A DNA stretch of 64,000 bases. Origin: Hemileia vastatrix. Lineage: Eukaryota > Basidiomycota > Pucciniomycetes > Pucciniales > Zaghouaniaceae. Under the pieces are notes generated by a model. It saw only the letters and a program-made list of their open reading frames with translations, was not told where the DNA came from and searched no databases. The translations under genes were made by a program, and so were the position numbers. Position 1 is the stretch's first letter. Every line of letters starts with the position of its first letter. Below, in pieces: positions 23,234 through 35,472 of this stretch. Location: assembly GCA_030280995.1 (NCBI GenBank), contig JASXTE010000017.1, forward strand, positions 3,554,501-3,618,500. The letters are read 5' to 3'.

Positions 23234-23490
23234 CACCACAAGAGAATCAACGACGTTTTGTGCTATTCGCCACCTGATTGTTTGACCTGTCAGTCAAGAA
23301 ATCTATCATTTATTGGCTTGAGACATTTCAAACAACTTTTATTTTGCCTACGACAGGTCAACATCAATAGTTTTTTCCTTCAATAAAAGTTGTTTGAACT
23401 GTCTCAAGCCAATAAATGATAGATCTCTTCACTGAAAGGTCAAACGATCGGGTGGCGAAAAGCACAAGACGTCATCATTCTCTTGTAGTG
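23234..23490. mobile_element. CACTA-type foldback MITE, 257 bp
   Basis: Right end in reverse complement is CACTACAAGAGAATGA; left end is CACCACAAGAGAATCA. These are very like CACTA/EnSpm termini. The arms are about 115 bp and nearly identical (CTATCATTTATTGGCTTGAG in both). Flanks are TTA and TCA, a 3-bp duplication with one change. No coding capacity. Confidence 0.8.
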
Positions 23491-23660
23491 TCACCCTTGA
23501 CTCAAGTCTACAGCATCGCCCGTGGGCTACTAACGATTGCAAGGTGAAGGTGCCAAGAAACTCATCACTGTAAAAAAATCGTATTGATCTTTTATTTTTA
23601 ATAATATAGCAAGTAAAGAAAAGAAAAAAATGATGCAAAACCAACACAATCAAATAAAAA

Positions 23661-23895
23661 TAAAATAAAATAAAATAAAATAAAATAAAATAAAATAAAA
23701 TAAAATAAAATAAAATAAAATAAAATAAAATAAAATAAAATAAAATAAAATAAAATAAAATAAAATAAAATAAAATAAAATAAAATAAAATAAAATAAAA
23801 TAAAATAAAATAAAATAAAATAAAATAAAATAAAATAAAATAAAATAAAATAAAATAAAATAAAATAAAATAAAATAAAATAAAATAAAATAAAA
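23661..23895. repeat. (TAAAA)47 microsatellite
   Basis: Forty-seven uninterrupted pentamers followed by a short TTAAA run, and a (TA)10 tract at 23961-23980. Confidence 0.98.
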
Positions 23896-24244
23896 TAATA
23901 TTAAATTAAATTAAATTAAATTAAAACAAAATGGAATCAAATAAAAATTATCATTGTTGGTATATATATATATATATATATTAACATATGTTTTGAGAAA
24001 CAAGTGTTTGAAATAATCAATTAAAGCAAGTTAGTGTTTTCATTGCATTTAACAATTGAGGGGTAGTTTTCTGTCAGCCTGTATACACCCAGGAATAAGT
24101 AAAATAAGCATATAAAATATGCTAGACACATGCATTAGGTATGTAGACAATAATTAAGTGTATACAATATGTATACATAAGTGAAGTAAGTCATATATCA
24201 TAATATATTCCATTAGAATGCCTTAGATACACACATATACCCAT

Positions 24245-25487
24245 TATCTGCTGGTCGTCTAGAAGAAGGAGAAGAAGAGGGAGAAATAAAGAGGAGAAGA
24301 GGGAAAATAAAGGTTTACAAAAGTAATAAGAAATAAATAAAATAGTTGAGTTATTAAAAGGAGTACAACGACAATTTCTGAGGAATGACACAATAGTAAA
24401 ATTTAATTGATATTTAATATATTTATATTAATAAGTTATATTTCAATGCGCGGAAATCAATTCTTGTTATCAATAGACTTACTTCAACCTTAGTATTATA
24501 TAAAATTTAGATTAGAATTGTAGTACTAATAAAAATAATAATAAATGTATATAAAAAATATGATTTAAGTAAGTGATGATTACTAGAGAGGTTTCCAAGG
24601 CCCTTTTATAGGAATGAAGACCATCTCAATTGTCTCAATTGTATTTACAAAGAATATAGTAATATGAAAAGAACTGGTAATTTAATTTAATTGAAACATA
24701 CAAAATAAGAAGAAAAAATGATCCAATAAAGTGAACCCATGAATAAGAAATAGCTTTTCCCACCATACAGTCCCAAAACAAATATGTAATATAATAAATA
24801 ACTACATACATATGAAACCTGAGAACTGTTAGAAAGAAAATCCAAAACAGGTAATGCAAGTAGCTGAAAAAGGTTTAATTAAAACAAAAGGAAATATTTT
24901 CATACTTTTAATATATATAATAAATCTTAATTCAGTATAAAGAAAATTAAATTAATTATTTTAACTATTTCAAGCAATTTAATTATTAATTTAATTGAAA
25001 CAACTAATTAATTTAATAAAATCTCCTATTTAGAATGAGAATTCAAATTTATCATATTAAATAAGTATTTTAATTAATTTAGTAATTTTAGTGACACAAT
25101 TAAGGGTCAAGGAAGCGCCCAATATTTATGGATAGTATTATATGATAAGTTGTATTTAGTTTATATAAATTTTATTATTCAAATTTTAATTACATTATTA
25201 GTTGAAATTTACACTTATAATATAATCTTAAATAATTAATTTATTGATTTAGAAATATTAAATACATACAAAATGCACCATGATGTTATAGAATATAATA
25301 TCCTTTTATGTAATAAAAATTTTCTTAATAATGGATATAATAATTATTTTACTTATAAAATATTTATATAATTTTATTCAATAAGATTTTTTATTGTAAC
25401 TACATAAAATTTATAGAATTTTTCCCTTAAATGATTCCAGTAATTTATTATATAATTTACTGGGCTCCTGAGATAGCCTGGCTGACA
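24245..25487 (-). mobile_element. Solo LTR of the A family, nested in F2
   Basis: Perfect target duplication CCCAT at 24240-24244 and 25488-25492. In reverse it starts TGTCAGCCAGGC, and its far end (CTGGTCGTCTAGAAGAAGGAG on the plus strand) matches the end of the A LTR. 1243 bp against 1298 bp in A. The terminal TG has become TA on one side. Confidence 0.9.
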
Positions 25488-26536
25488 CCCATCTTTTATA
25501 GGTATTATTTACTTAATATTAAGTGTTACTAAGATAATGTAATCTTAAGATTCTTAGAAAAAAGGTTACATGATATTTAAATGTTTTTAAATTTGTTTTT
25601 TACATTATTATGTTGAAATACTGATAAATGCACTTTAAATCACTTAAAAGCTGGATATATGTACTATACATTTAATTATATTAAAATTGTGCTTTGACAG
25701 ATAAATTCATCCTACTCAGCGCAGTTTATTAGGCTACTAAAATGTCTTAAAATACAAATTCTAAAAATTAATGAAATTTTATACAAAAATTGGCTTATGT
25801 GTACTGGCCTTATGCTGCCTGCATTTATTCCACATGCATATCTTCATTAATTAAAAATTTATTAATTTTCCCCTAATTACTCACTTGGGTGCATGCACCA
25901 TATGTGTGATCATTCTAAAATAGGTGAGCAGTGCTTATATAGTCTCCTATGTGCATTATGCATTCACTGAACTCATTATATGCACTAAGAATTGCATTAG
26001 TGTGAAGATCAATGGCCACCATTCACAATCATGCCTAAAATTGCCTGAATGCACTAAAACAATCAAGGATTTACTTATACAAGCTCCTTCCAAGACTCTG
26101 CATTCAGTTACCCCACATTCCATGTCCTTTTCTGATTTCTTAATGGGTTTAAAGGCTATATTGGGTATTTTTAAAATGGGAATTTCAATGGTGAAAATTG
26201 TTATTATTAGTTTTTTATTTCTACTGTTGATTTCCCTTGTTTAGAAGTTATTTTTGGCTCTTTTCTTTCCAGTTTAAGTTGTTTTATTTAAAGAATAACA
26301 CATATATTCTGTTTTTGGGTAATTTCTATAATTTGATGGATTATCCCATGTTATTCTTATTTTTTTGGCTGTTACATGGTTCCTCTTTTGGGTGGGGAAA
26401 GTCCTTTTGTTACTAGGACTTTGAAACTTTTTGGATTGCATACTAAGAGGAATGAGTGCTCTCAGTGCGCTGTAATGACTAAGGATAGCAGTGTGTGGGT
26501 CTGGGAAACAAGGGGTGGACACCAGGGATTTATGGG

Positions 26537-26545
26537 TATATAAGG
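26537..26545 (+). promoter_or_regulatory. TATA box of LTR F2
   Basis: TATATAAGG, conserved with F1 at 4738. Confidence 0.5.
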
Positions 26546-26867
26546 AGGAGGTTTTTGGGCTATTTCTCTACACTCTTTTACATTGACTTTTAAAAATATA
26601 GCCAAAAAATAACAATACATATCAATTAGTACTTTTAAAGTCTTTTAAACATTGTTTTAAATAATTAGTTTTATTTTTCTACCAACTGTAAGCTGTATAC
26701 TATTTATAATAAGTGAGATTAAATTACTGAGACAATTTTATTGAATTATATTTTAATACTCAATGGGATTTAGACAACTTTATTCATACATGAGCATTAA
26801 AATTTTCTACAAAACCGACTAATCAAGCTATTCACATTTCTGTACTTGAACTCAGACTGACATTTTC

Positions 26868-28670
26868 AATTGTTACTATCATTTCTAAAGTTTAGAGTGA
26901 TATTTCAGTTATTTTTGCTATAGATTTAAATAATTAAAATCTGAATAAAAAAAAGATGATACTTAAGATAAGAAAAAAATAACTATGCTTTTCATTTATA
27001 GATTTTAACACTTTTCTTAATTAATTTTTTTTTGATTTATTGCTATTCAATTTAATTTTTAACCAACTTTCAATTAATTACAGGGTCTCAAGCATAGCAA
27101 ATTTTCCATGAGAGAATCTCATTTTTTAAATCAAAAATAATAATAAAATTTCAATTATTATCTTTTTTACTATGGAAATTTCTTCTTTTAATTATTGATA
27201 TGGAGTGAATTCCTATTTTTCTATAGATAGTAGTAAATTTAATATCTTCCACATTTTTCATGTTTAAGACTCCCTATTAAGTTGTTTTTTAATTTTATCT
27301 AATTTAAAATATTTCTTTTTATTAATTTATTTTTATATTATATTATATTATATTTTATCTTATATTTTTCATTTTTGTTACTCCATATTATATTTTAAAC
27401 ATATTTCTATTTATATTAATCTATTTATCAAAATGATGATCAAAATATTTGATACTAAATTGATTTTATGAAAATGCTAATGTGTAATAATTAGCTCTTG
27501 GGTGCCTTTCTTTCACAACGTTTAGGAGCCCCACCTGATGCTGTACAGATTTAAGAAGAAGGACTGTAGGTTGAAAACTCTTTCAGAACTTTAACTCTGC
27601 TGTTGACTTGAATCAAGGAGTATGAAAATTTTAGAAAAAAGTTTCAAATTGATTTTCAAGATAATAACAAAAAGAAAGAAAATAAAAATTGAGCTTCAAA
27701 AAAAAGAATATGGATATTCATTTTTAAAATAAGGGAGTATGATTTAAGCAGCTGTAATGTAGGTGGTTCTACTTTCTGGCTAGGTGGTCCCTAATACTTA
27801 TTGAAAAGTCTTGAAGCCATGATTTAACATCCATTCCAAAGAGTTGGATGCAGAGATTTAAAGAGTCAAGGAGCAAAGTAAAAAAGATTTAAATACAATT
27901 AATATCAAACAGTAGCTATAGTAGTTTAATATTTTCAAGAAACTGACATAAAGTAGCTTTGGAAAGTTTAAATAACAGATTTCTGACACCACATTCAAAC
28001 CTAAGTGGATTTTGAGAACTCTGTTGGGGGAAGGGGATTTTGATTATGATAGTTGATTTAATTTTTTTGGTAATTACTCTTCATTTTATTTACTTAATTC
28101 ATGGTTGAGTTTATATGTTAATAAAGTATATATATTTTTTTCTTATTGATCCATCAGTATGTATTTGTGTATTTATGTTAGTGATCTGTTATCTATATCC
28201 TTATCCAATACTTCAATTTCAAAATGATAAATACTGTTTGATAATTATTCTTATTTTTCTTATTCCTTTTCTTAAATCTCACTAAACACCATTTATTATA
28301 TACAAACTTAATATTTTCTCTTATAATTCACTGGTACATAAAATTGATAAAATTTACACTTCAACTATTTATCTTGTGGTGGTATAGCTGATGGTGGTTA
28401 TTGGGTATCAAAGTAAAATTAAATCTTTAATAAATTCATCACCAAAAGTATTTGTTTATGAAAAAAAAGCCTTATTAGTGAGCAATTGAGACCCCACCAC
28501 TTATTTCTCCATTCCTTCTTACCTTTTGGAAGATCATCTTGAAAGAAACTATAGATAGGTGGAATTACAAGTCAGAAGAAAATGAGATTTTTTATGAGGG
28601 ATGAATTATAATGTGAGGGGGAATGTTTCATAAATCTAAAAAATTACTGGATTGGGTTTCATAATCTCAG
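26868..28670. other. No gene recognised
   Basis: Very AT-rich spacer without ORFs of note or a relation to other repeats that I can see. Confidence 0.5.
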
Positions 28671-28848
28671 TCAGGTTGTACCAGGAGTCCAGTAACTATT
28701 TTGCTCATATATTGGACCTGAAAGATAATGTAAAACTATGCATATTATGAAGATTATTTAATATTATATTATATGATAAAATTATATAACTAACTTATTA
28801 TAATATAATTAAAATAAGGGTTATATTAATTTTATTACTATATAAATT
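28671..28848 (+). mobile_element. 5' piece of an A-family LTR
   Basis: CAGTCAGGTTGTACCAGGAG and the following CCAGTAA match the start of the A LTR (37151). The later part, ATATTAATTTTATTACTATAT, matches its internal AT-rich part. It is interrupted by H4 at an ATT site; the remainder is not found downstream. Confidence 0.6.
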
Positions 28849-29047
28849 AGGGGGTATAAAAATAAGAAATTTGTAATTATTTAAAAGGTATCTCAAAACA
28901 CAAAGTTTATACCTCAAACTTGACATTAATTTTCAGTAAAAATGTGTCTTGTAGGCACAATATGGCTTATTTTAAAAAATAATCATAGTTAATTTGGTGG
29001 AAAGTGAAGTATTTTGAAATGAAATTTTTCAAACTTTGATATTCCCT
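28849..29047 (+). mobile_element. Harbinger-type MITE H4, 199 bp
   Basis: Ends AGGGGGTATAAAAA and TTTGATATTCCCT, flanked by ATT at 28846-28848 and 29048-29050. The right ATT is directly followed by the terminus of Harbinger fragment G2. Confidence 0.85.
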
Positions 29048-29050
29048 ATT

Positions 29051-29380
29051 AGGGGGTGTCAAACAATACCATATATGTCTGGTAGACTTCAGTCTCACAA
29101 CACTCTTCCAAGATGCTATCAAAAATAGATTACTTGGGGTTAGGCATGTCAAAAATGAGGTCAAATACTTCCTACTCTTGCTCCATTTCCCCAACCACAA
29201 TTCAGCCCACTAATAAATATATTCCCCCAATTTACTGTGCATTAAGTTTCTGCACCCCCTTTCTCACATCATCCTGTTTAATTTTTCACAATTAAAATTA
29301 CTGACTCAATTTTTTATATTCTTGATTATATTACCTTGATCTTTGTTCTAAATTTTTTTTCTTCAGTTTAGCTACTGTAT
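29051..29380 (-). mobile_element. Harbinger terminal fragment G2
   Basis: Begins AGGGGGTGTCAAACAATACC, like the reverse complement of the G1 end. An inner block AACCACAATTCAGCCCAC is shared with G1 near 3250. No transposase part remains. The right boundary is a guess. Confidence 0.6.
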
Positions 29381-29609
29381 TATTTGAAATTCATTTCAAA
29401 CTCATAAAAAGTAAATGGAAGGCTTGGATTCTTGAATGAGCTGAAAAGCCTGTAAATGTTGAAGGTGTATTTAGAACTCTTAAAAGTTTTATTGTTTAAA
29501 CTTTTACTCCTCCTCCTGACACATGAGTTATATTTTTATCAATCCATGCACATCACAATGCTCTAATCCAATAAAGCCATGATTCTCAGAATAAGATTTA
29601 GCAAATTTT

Positions 29610-30077
29610 TGTGAGAGGCTCACTTTTGTAGTATAAGAGACTAATGTTGAAAATTATTGATTTCATCTGTAATTTGTATCTCTGGAAGCTTCAAACTAAT
29701 GTAAGAGGATTACTTTTTGTAATTTGAGAGTCCAAAGTTGAAAATTATGGATAAAATCCTTGATTTGCACCATTTCAAGTTGAAAAGTCAGTGCAAGAGG
29801 CTTGCTTTTGGATTTTTAGAGTTCAATAATGAAGATTATGGATGAAATACATTATTTGAACTATTGGCAGGAGAAAATAAGTGTGAGAGGCTTTATTTTG
29901 GAGTATTAGAGCTCAATAATACAAATTATGGATGAATTCTATAATTTACACCATTGGAACTGGAAAATCAGTGCAACAGGCTTGCTTTTTCAATTTAAGA
30001 GCTCAATAATTTAAAATAAGGATGAAATCCATGATTTGAAACATGGGCTGTTGCAAAATAGTGTGTTGGGCTTGTGT
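29610..30077. repeat. Tandem repeat, ~90-bp unit, five copies plus a cut sixth
   Basis: Units start with TGTGAGAGGCT/TGCAAGAGGCT at 29610, 29700, 29792, 29882, 29972 and 30062. Each contains a line like AATTATGGATGAAAT. The sixth is cut after 16 bp by the D LTR terminus. Confidence 0.85.
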
Positions 30078-30855
30078 TGTAGACAATCCTATAGTGTTAG
30101 CTATAGGCCTTGACCAAGGGAGTTGGAGTAAATCCAGAGAGAAAATCCCCTTCCCCTTTAGAAAAATAAGTGATATTTACCTGTTGCAGCAAATTGTAGA
30201 TCTGTTTGCTAGTCCCTCTAATCAATACTCTTGATTACTTGGAAGGATAAGATAGTTGTCCCCAGACAGACTACTAGAAAAAGAAATGAATAATAGGATC
30301 TTGTTTAACAAAACACACAAAACCAACCAAAGGTGAGGTATAAAGAATAGATCATTAATCAGATAAGATTCCTCCTCTTTTAGAAATCTCCCACACACAC
30401 ACCATACAGCCATGCACAGGCCACCGTGGCTTTTTCCCAGTCAAATACAACTCTCTCACCTCTCTAAATGCATAAAAACGCCTCTAGAGGCTTCCATGCA
30501 CACAGGTGGGAATACCACCTGACATTGGAGCATCTGCTTAGAGGTGGGAAAGCCACTTTTAGGCCCTTAAACTCCCAAAACCCCATAAACACCGTCTAAA
30601 ACAACAAGCAACAGTAACTGAATGTAAAAACAAGCTAATCACACATAACACATACCACATACCAAAATGAAGAGAAAATAAAAGGAATTAAGCTGAGACA
30701 TAATAAGTGGCCCTAACCTAAGCCTTCAAAGACAAAACTAATCATCTAACATCCAACAAAATACCAAAAACAACACCATAACCCCAACTATACCCTACAT
30801 ACCATATACCCCCAAATATGCACTCCAAAGGCCTACCCAGATTTGGTCTACCACA
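30078..30855 (-). repeat. 3' LTR of D, 778 bp
   Basis: Minus-strand LTR starts TGTGGTAGACC and ends GGATTGTCTACA, giving TG...CA ends. Immediately outside its start lies the tract TCCTCCCTCC (30856-30865), which is GGAGGGAGGA in the sense strand, a normal polypurine tract. Confidence 0.65.
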
Positions 30856-31249
30856 TCCTCCCTCCAATCAAGAATATCCCAATTCTTCATCCTTAAAAAA
30901 TATACCCTCTAGAGTCTTAAAAAACCCATTCCTCTTTTCACCAGATCCAATCCCATCCTAAATGAAATTCTGAACCAGTAATCCAAGATTCTTCTTTTAA
31001 AACTTCTCTTCTTAATGTCTCTTCCTTCCTTCTATTTCTGAAATAAATCTCTTTTTTCTGTTCCTGAATTCCAACTTTGACTGTGCCAGCCTCTCACCAC
31101 ACAATATGTGGGGCAGACTTGCTAGCGAGTCCGCAACCTTGGACCCAAACTCACCACAGATTGAAAACACATTGAGCTATTGATAAAGGAACCATACCAT
31201 CAGGGATGAACAACACTCAGAAGAACAGTTTTAGGTGGGTGTTCAAGTA

Positions 31250-31305
31250 GAGTTCAGTATGGGTTCAGTATGAGTTCAATCTGAGTTCAGGTTGAGGACT
31301 TGCTA
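31250..31305. repeat. Short minisatellite (GAGTTCAGTATG-like, four units)
   Basis: AGAGTTCAGTATG, GGTTCAGTATG, AGTTCAATCTG and AGTTCAGGTTG follow in series. Confidence 0.7.
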
Positions 31306-31394
31306 GCAATTCCACCCCCTAGATTGGGTAGTGTCTAAAAAAAAAATCAATATCCAGTTGACAGGTATTCCTGACTATAACTTTCTACCAGCAT

Positions 31395-33000
31395 AAAAAA
31401 ATTCCTCTTTATATAGTCTTGGGGGACTCACAACACTCAGTTTTAAGTCTTGGGGGACTAAAAGACCTCAGTTAAAAGTCTTGGGGGACTCCAAAATCTT
31501 CAATTAATAGTCTTGGGGGACTGAAAAAACCTGAATCACAAAGCCCAGAACCAGAGATCAACCAGAAAAGGATTTAGAGAAGTAACTAACATTCTGGGGT
31601 AACTGTATCTAGAGCTTCCAGCTCATCAGTCACCCCCAAACTTTCCTTTACAAAATTCAGAAGTTCCCCCTTGGATCCTTCTGCCTTTAAGCTTCTACCT
31701 CACACTTTCTCCCATTCCTCAGTTTATAGTCATGGAAAAATTTCCATCAAAAATTCTTGAGCCCATAATTAAAAGATCAGTTTAAAGTCTTGAAGGACTT
31801 TCCAGAAAAAAACTTGAAGATATAACCTATAAAGATTCCAACCAAAAAACCATCAAAGCCAAAATATTTAACAAAATAAAGTAAAATGGTATTCCCCAGC
31901 CAATTGATTAGCCAATTCCCTGATACCTTACCCACATCCAAGTGCACCTTGATGTGGTCACACCTAAAAAAATTATTTTATTTTTACTCCTCCTCTTCTA
32001 TCAAAAACATCACCAGAACCCTATCTTGATCCTTTGAACAAACATAGCCTCCATAAAAAATTAAATGAAAATAATCTTGAGTCCACCACTTTTACAACCA
32101 ACACCCTAAAACCACATAACAGAGCCAGACCCAGGTCTACAGAGAATATCACTGGGTGGGCTCCCTCCAATAAGTAAAAATGATGGGAGACCACAACTGA
32201 TCCACCATAAATCTAAAAGCACCAAAAGACATCCAAAGCCAAGGAACCATTCCAGTCCAGTTTTAAGTCATAGAGGACTAAAACCCTGTATCAAAAACAC
32301 AGAACTAAAATTCAGCCATATAAAACTAATAATTTGAAACAGAAATTCTGGGGTAACTGTTACACAGAGCAGCCAGCTCATCAGTTATCCCCACAATCGC
32401 CAATGAAAATTCTAGGAGCCCCCCCTGGGTACCTTCTAACCAAAATCCACCACAAAATTCAATCAATAAACACATAAACCACCATGAAAAGACCAGAAAT
32501 TGAAGACCAAAGAAACCCAGTTTAAATTCATAGAGGACTAAAAGCCTGAATTCCAAAAAACAGAACTAGAATTCAACTAGGACAGACAAAAGACTTGGAA
32601 CAGACATTCTGGGCTAAATTTTCTACAGAGCAGTCAGCTCATTAGTTACCCCCACACTTGCCAAAATAAAATCTAGGAGCCCCCCCCAGGGGTACCTTCT
32701 AAAAAAAAGAAAAATCCCACACAATAAAAAGACCAGCACTTGAAGACCACAGAAATCCATTTTAAAGTCATAGAAGACTAAAAACCTGTCAAAAGAAGAC
32801 CAATTCTAGGGTTCAAATAAATTAAGAGAAGGGTCTGGAAACAGATGATCTAGAGTAACTGTTATACAGAGCAGCCAGCCCATCAGTTACCCCCACAATT
32901 GCCAAAATCAAATCTGCAAGCCCCACCCTTGGGTACCTTCTAACAAATAAATTCCAACTCAAATCTTCTCCCATAAAAAAAACAATCCATTAAAGTTCTT
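31395..33000 (-). repeat. D-internal imperfect tandem repeats
   Basis: AGTCTTGGGGGACT recurs at about 31422, 31447, 31480 and 31510. Diverged forms (AAGTCATAGAGGACTAAAA) occur near 32267, 32530 and 32766. A longer block, CTGGGGTAACTG...CAGCTCATCAGTTA...GGGTACCTTCTAA, recurs near 31593, 32348, 32609 and 32850. The spacing is 241-261 bp, with a gap of three times that between the first two. Non-coding. Confidence 0.75.
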
Positions 33001-33370
33001 GAAAGCCAAAAACACACTTTAAAAATAAAACTTTTCAGTTTAACCTCATGCTGGAGGATAAATAAAACCAATGATCATCATTTTTATCTTCATTTTCTTT
33101 TAAATAAAATATCCATCTTCACTTGAATTTTTCTTTTCTTCCATCTTCATTATACTAAAATTTTTTTTATATATAGAGACTTGAACCAGAGAGACTGATA
33201 AGAATTGGACAAAATAAAATAAATGCTGACCAAAAAAATAGAGACCAAATAAAACAAAATCAAAAAAAATTAAGTAGTTTATCCTCATTTTGGAGGATTC
33301 AGATTCTTGAAATCCCTGGGTTGAAACCAGTAATTTTGTCTCTAGGGCCTGAGCCCCCTAAGCCCCTCTT

Positions 33371-34639
33371 TCAATTCTGATATCCCAACATCAGACCTCC
33401 AAACAAATTTTCTATCCTCCTCCATACACTGAGTCTACCATAGCTCACATCACCAGAGTCTGTAAATTCTCCACCCTGTGAAACATCTGGAGCATCCCCC
33501 ACATCTTTAAAATCATCTTCCATACCAGTGAAACCCAAAATATCAATATCTACCTCTTTCCCCCTACAGAAATCTTCATCCTCCAGAATAAAATCCATAA
33601 AAGCAAAGTAAAAATTCTCCTCCAAGCAGACATCTTCTGATTTTGAAGGAACATCCTGATGATAATATTCCTCCATCAGAAATAGATCCAAGATAGAATC
33701 TTTCTGCCCATCACAAAATCTAACAGACACATCCTCCTCCAAACAGCAATTATCCACCACAGATTCCTTCCCAATATCCTAAAACACCTAATCATGACCA
33801 GCCGTGCTGTCCTCCCCACATAATCCATCCAACGTTGAGGGAATACACTGATTCTCTAGTGCATACATCTCTAAAACATCCAGTGAAACTCATTCCTGAT
33901 ATCCCATGAAATCCTCTGAAAAATAAAAATCAGTTTCACAAACATCATCAGAATCACCATCTTTTAAAATTAATGGCACCAAAAATACCCCAGAAGCTGA
34001 ATTTTCCACCACAGTCCTTTGAACCTCTCCATTCAACAGAATTTCCTCTCCAGAACCCACATCACTATCCATCATACCATCCAAATATTCCAGAGTAACC
34101 TCCTTTAAAACAGCCATAGCAGGAACCCTAATTTATTCATTTGAAAGGTATTTCATCAAATCAGCCTTGAAAATGATATCCAGAACCTCCACCTTAACAT
34201 CCCTACCCATGGCACTCCAAAATACATACTTGTCCCTATCTTCATGTGGTAATATATCATTATTCACCAGATAATTCAGATCCTCCCCAAATTCCTCCAT
34301 GAATTCCCCATATTAAGATGAAGAGGTTACACCACCTTCCAATTTTCATTTCATAGCAATCCCATGAAGATCCACCATTGAAAAATAAGTGGGCCACCTT
34401 TTAACCATCTCCATCTTCAAATTCCCCCAATCCTGACTCCTATATCTTACCATACCAGAAAATTCCTTCTCCACTGCCCTATCACCAATAAAAAAGATCA
34501 CTTGCCTAACCAAATCCAAAAGTGAGGCCCCATCAATCTCAGAAGAAACCTCAAACCTAGCCAAAAACCCCCTTGCGTCCTCCCCCAAAAACCTTGTCCC
34601 ATCCCAAGACTCTATCCTAACTATGCTAGATATTCCCAA
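33371..34639 (-). pseudogene. D gag-like copy 2 with acidic tail
   Basis: From 34639 the frame reads WDGTRFLGEDARGFLARFE, a central FFIGDRAVE and QDWGNLKMEMVKRW. This is the capsid-like pattern (xFxGxDxxxFLxxxE, then DWxxLKxEMxxRW) of some gypsy gag proteins. After stops near 34345 the frame continues with DKYVFWSAMG and VPAMAVLKE, as in copy 1. The next ORFs (34117-33890 and 33760-33371) are strongly acidic (SDDVCETDFYF, FILEDEDFCRG). No known domain there. Confidence 0.5.
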
Positions 34640-34859
34640 TTACACCCTCCAATATCCACCAAAGATAGCCAATGTACCCCCCCAAGAGCCTTAGAGACCT
34701 AGGAGGGACCAAACACAACAGAAGAAAAGACCCCTAAAACAAACACAAAGAGATATAGCACCAAAGAGAAAATCCTAGATCAACAGAGATTCAAAAAGCC
34801 TACAGACTCTTCAGGCTGACAAAAATCATCAGAAATAACTGAGTCAAAAATTTCCACAA

Positions 34860-35472
34860 AGAGTTAAGAGTATCCAGATGCTCCAAAATAACCTTTTTTT
34901 AGCACCCCCATACCAGGAATCCTATTTTCTCTATCTGGTAGACTCTTCATAAAATTAGCATTAACAAGCAACATCAAAAAATCTTTCTTAAACTTTTCCC
35001 CCATAGCATCCCAAAAAACATACTTTGATTAAATTTCATAATATAAAATTTCATACTCCAACAAATAATCAAAAACCTCCTGAAAGTCAACCATAAAATG
35101 ATGATAATGACCCAGAGATATTACACCACCTTTTTATTTGCATTTCCTAGCTATATCCTTCAGATCCTCCAGTGAATAAAACATTGACCAAATTTTTTCC
35201 ATTTCCATCATCAGCTTCTCCCAATCTTGACCATTATAGCCATCTATCTTAATAACCTTTTCTTCCACCTCTCTGTCCACAATAAAGAACCTAATTTGAT
35301 TCACCATATCCAAATGTAAAACTCCATCCAATCCAGCAAAAGTTTCATACCTAAATAAAAATCTATCCAAATCATCACCAGAAAACTTTGCCCCATCCCA
35401 AGATACAATCCTTACTGATGCCCTAATAGGTACACCACCAGCCAAAACACCAGATTCAATAGCAGAAGACAT
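34860..35472 (-). pseudogene. D gag-like copy 1
   Basis: Reads SWDGAKFSGDDLDRFLFRYE, QIRFFIVDREVEE and GQDWEKLMMEMEKIW at 35472-35134. After a stop it continues (YVFWDAMGEKFKKDF, MKSLPDREN, PGMGVLKKG). Same order of motifs as copy 2, about 830 bp apart. Start ATG at 35472. Confidence 0.5.

Larger units (their letters stand above)
24072..26862 (+). mobile_element. Solo LTR F2 with nested insertion
   Basis: Starts TGTCAGCC, ends CTGACA, with perfect target duplication TTTTC at 24067-24071 and 26863-26867. Without the nested LTR and its duplication it is 1543 bp. There are no internal coding sequences, so it arose by recombination between two LTRs. Related to the LTR of B (same start TGTCAGCCT, GATAGCAGTG box, TATA then GGAGG). 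Provides the empty site for MITE H1. Confidence 0.9.
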
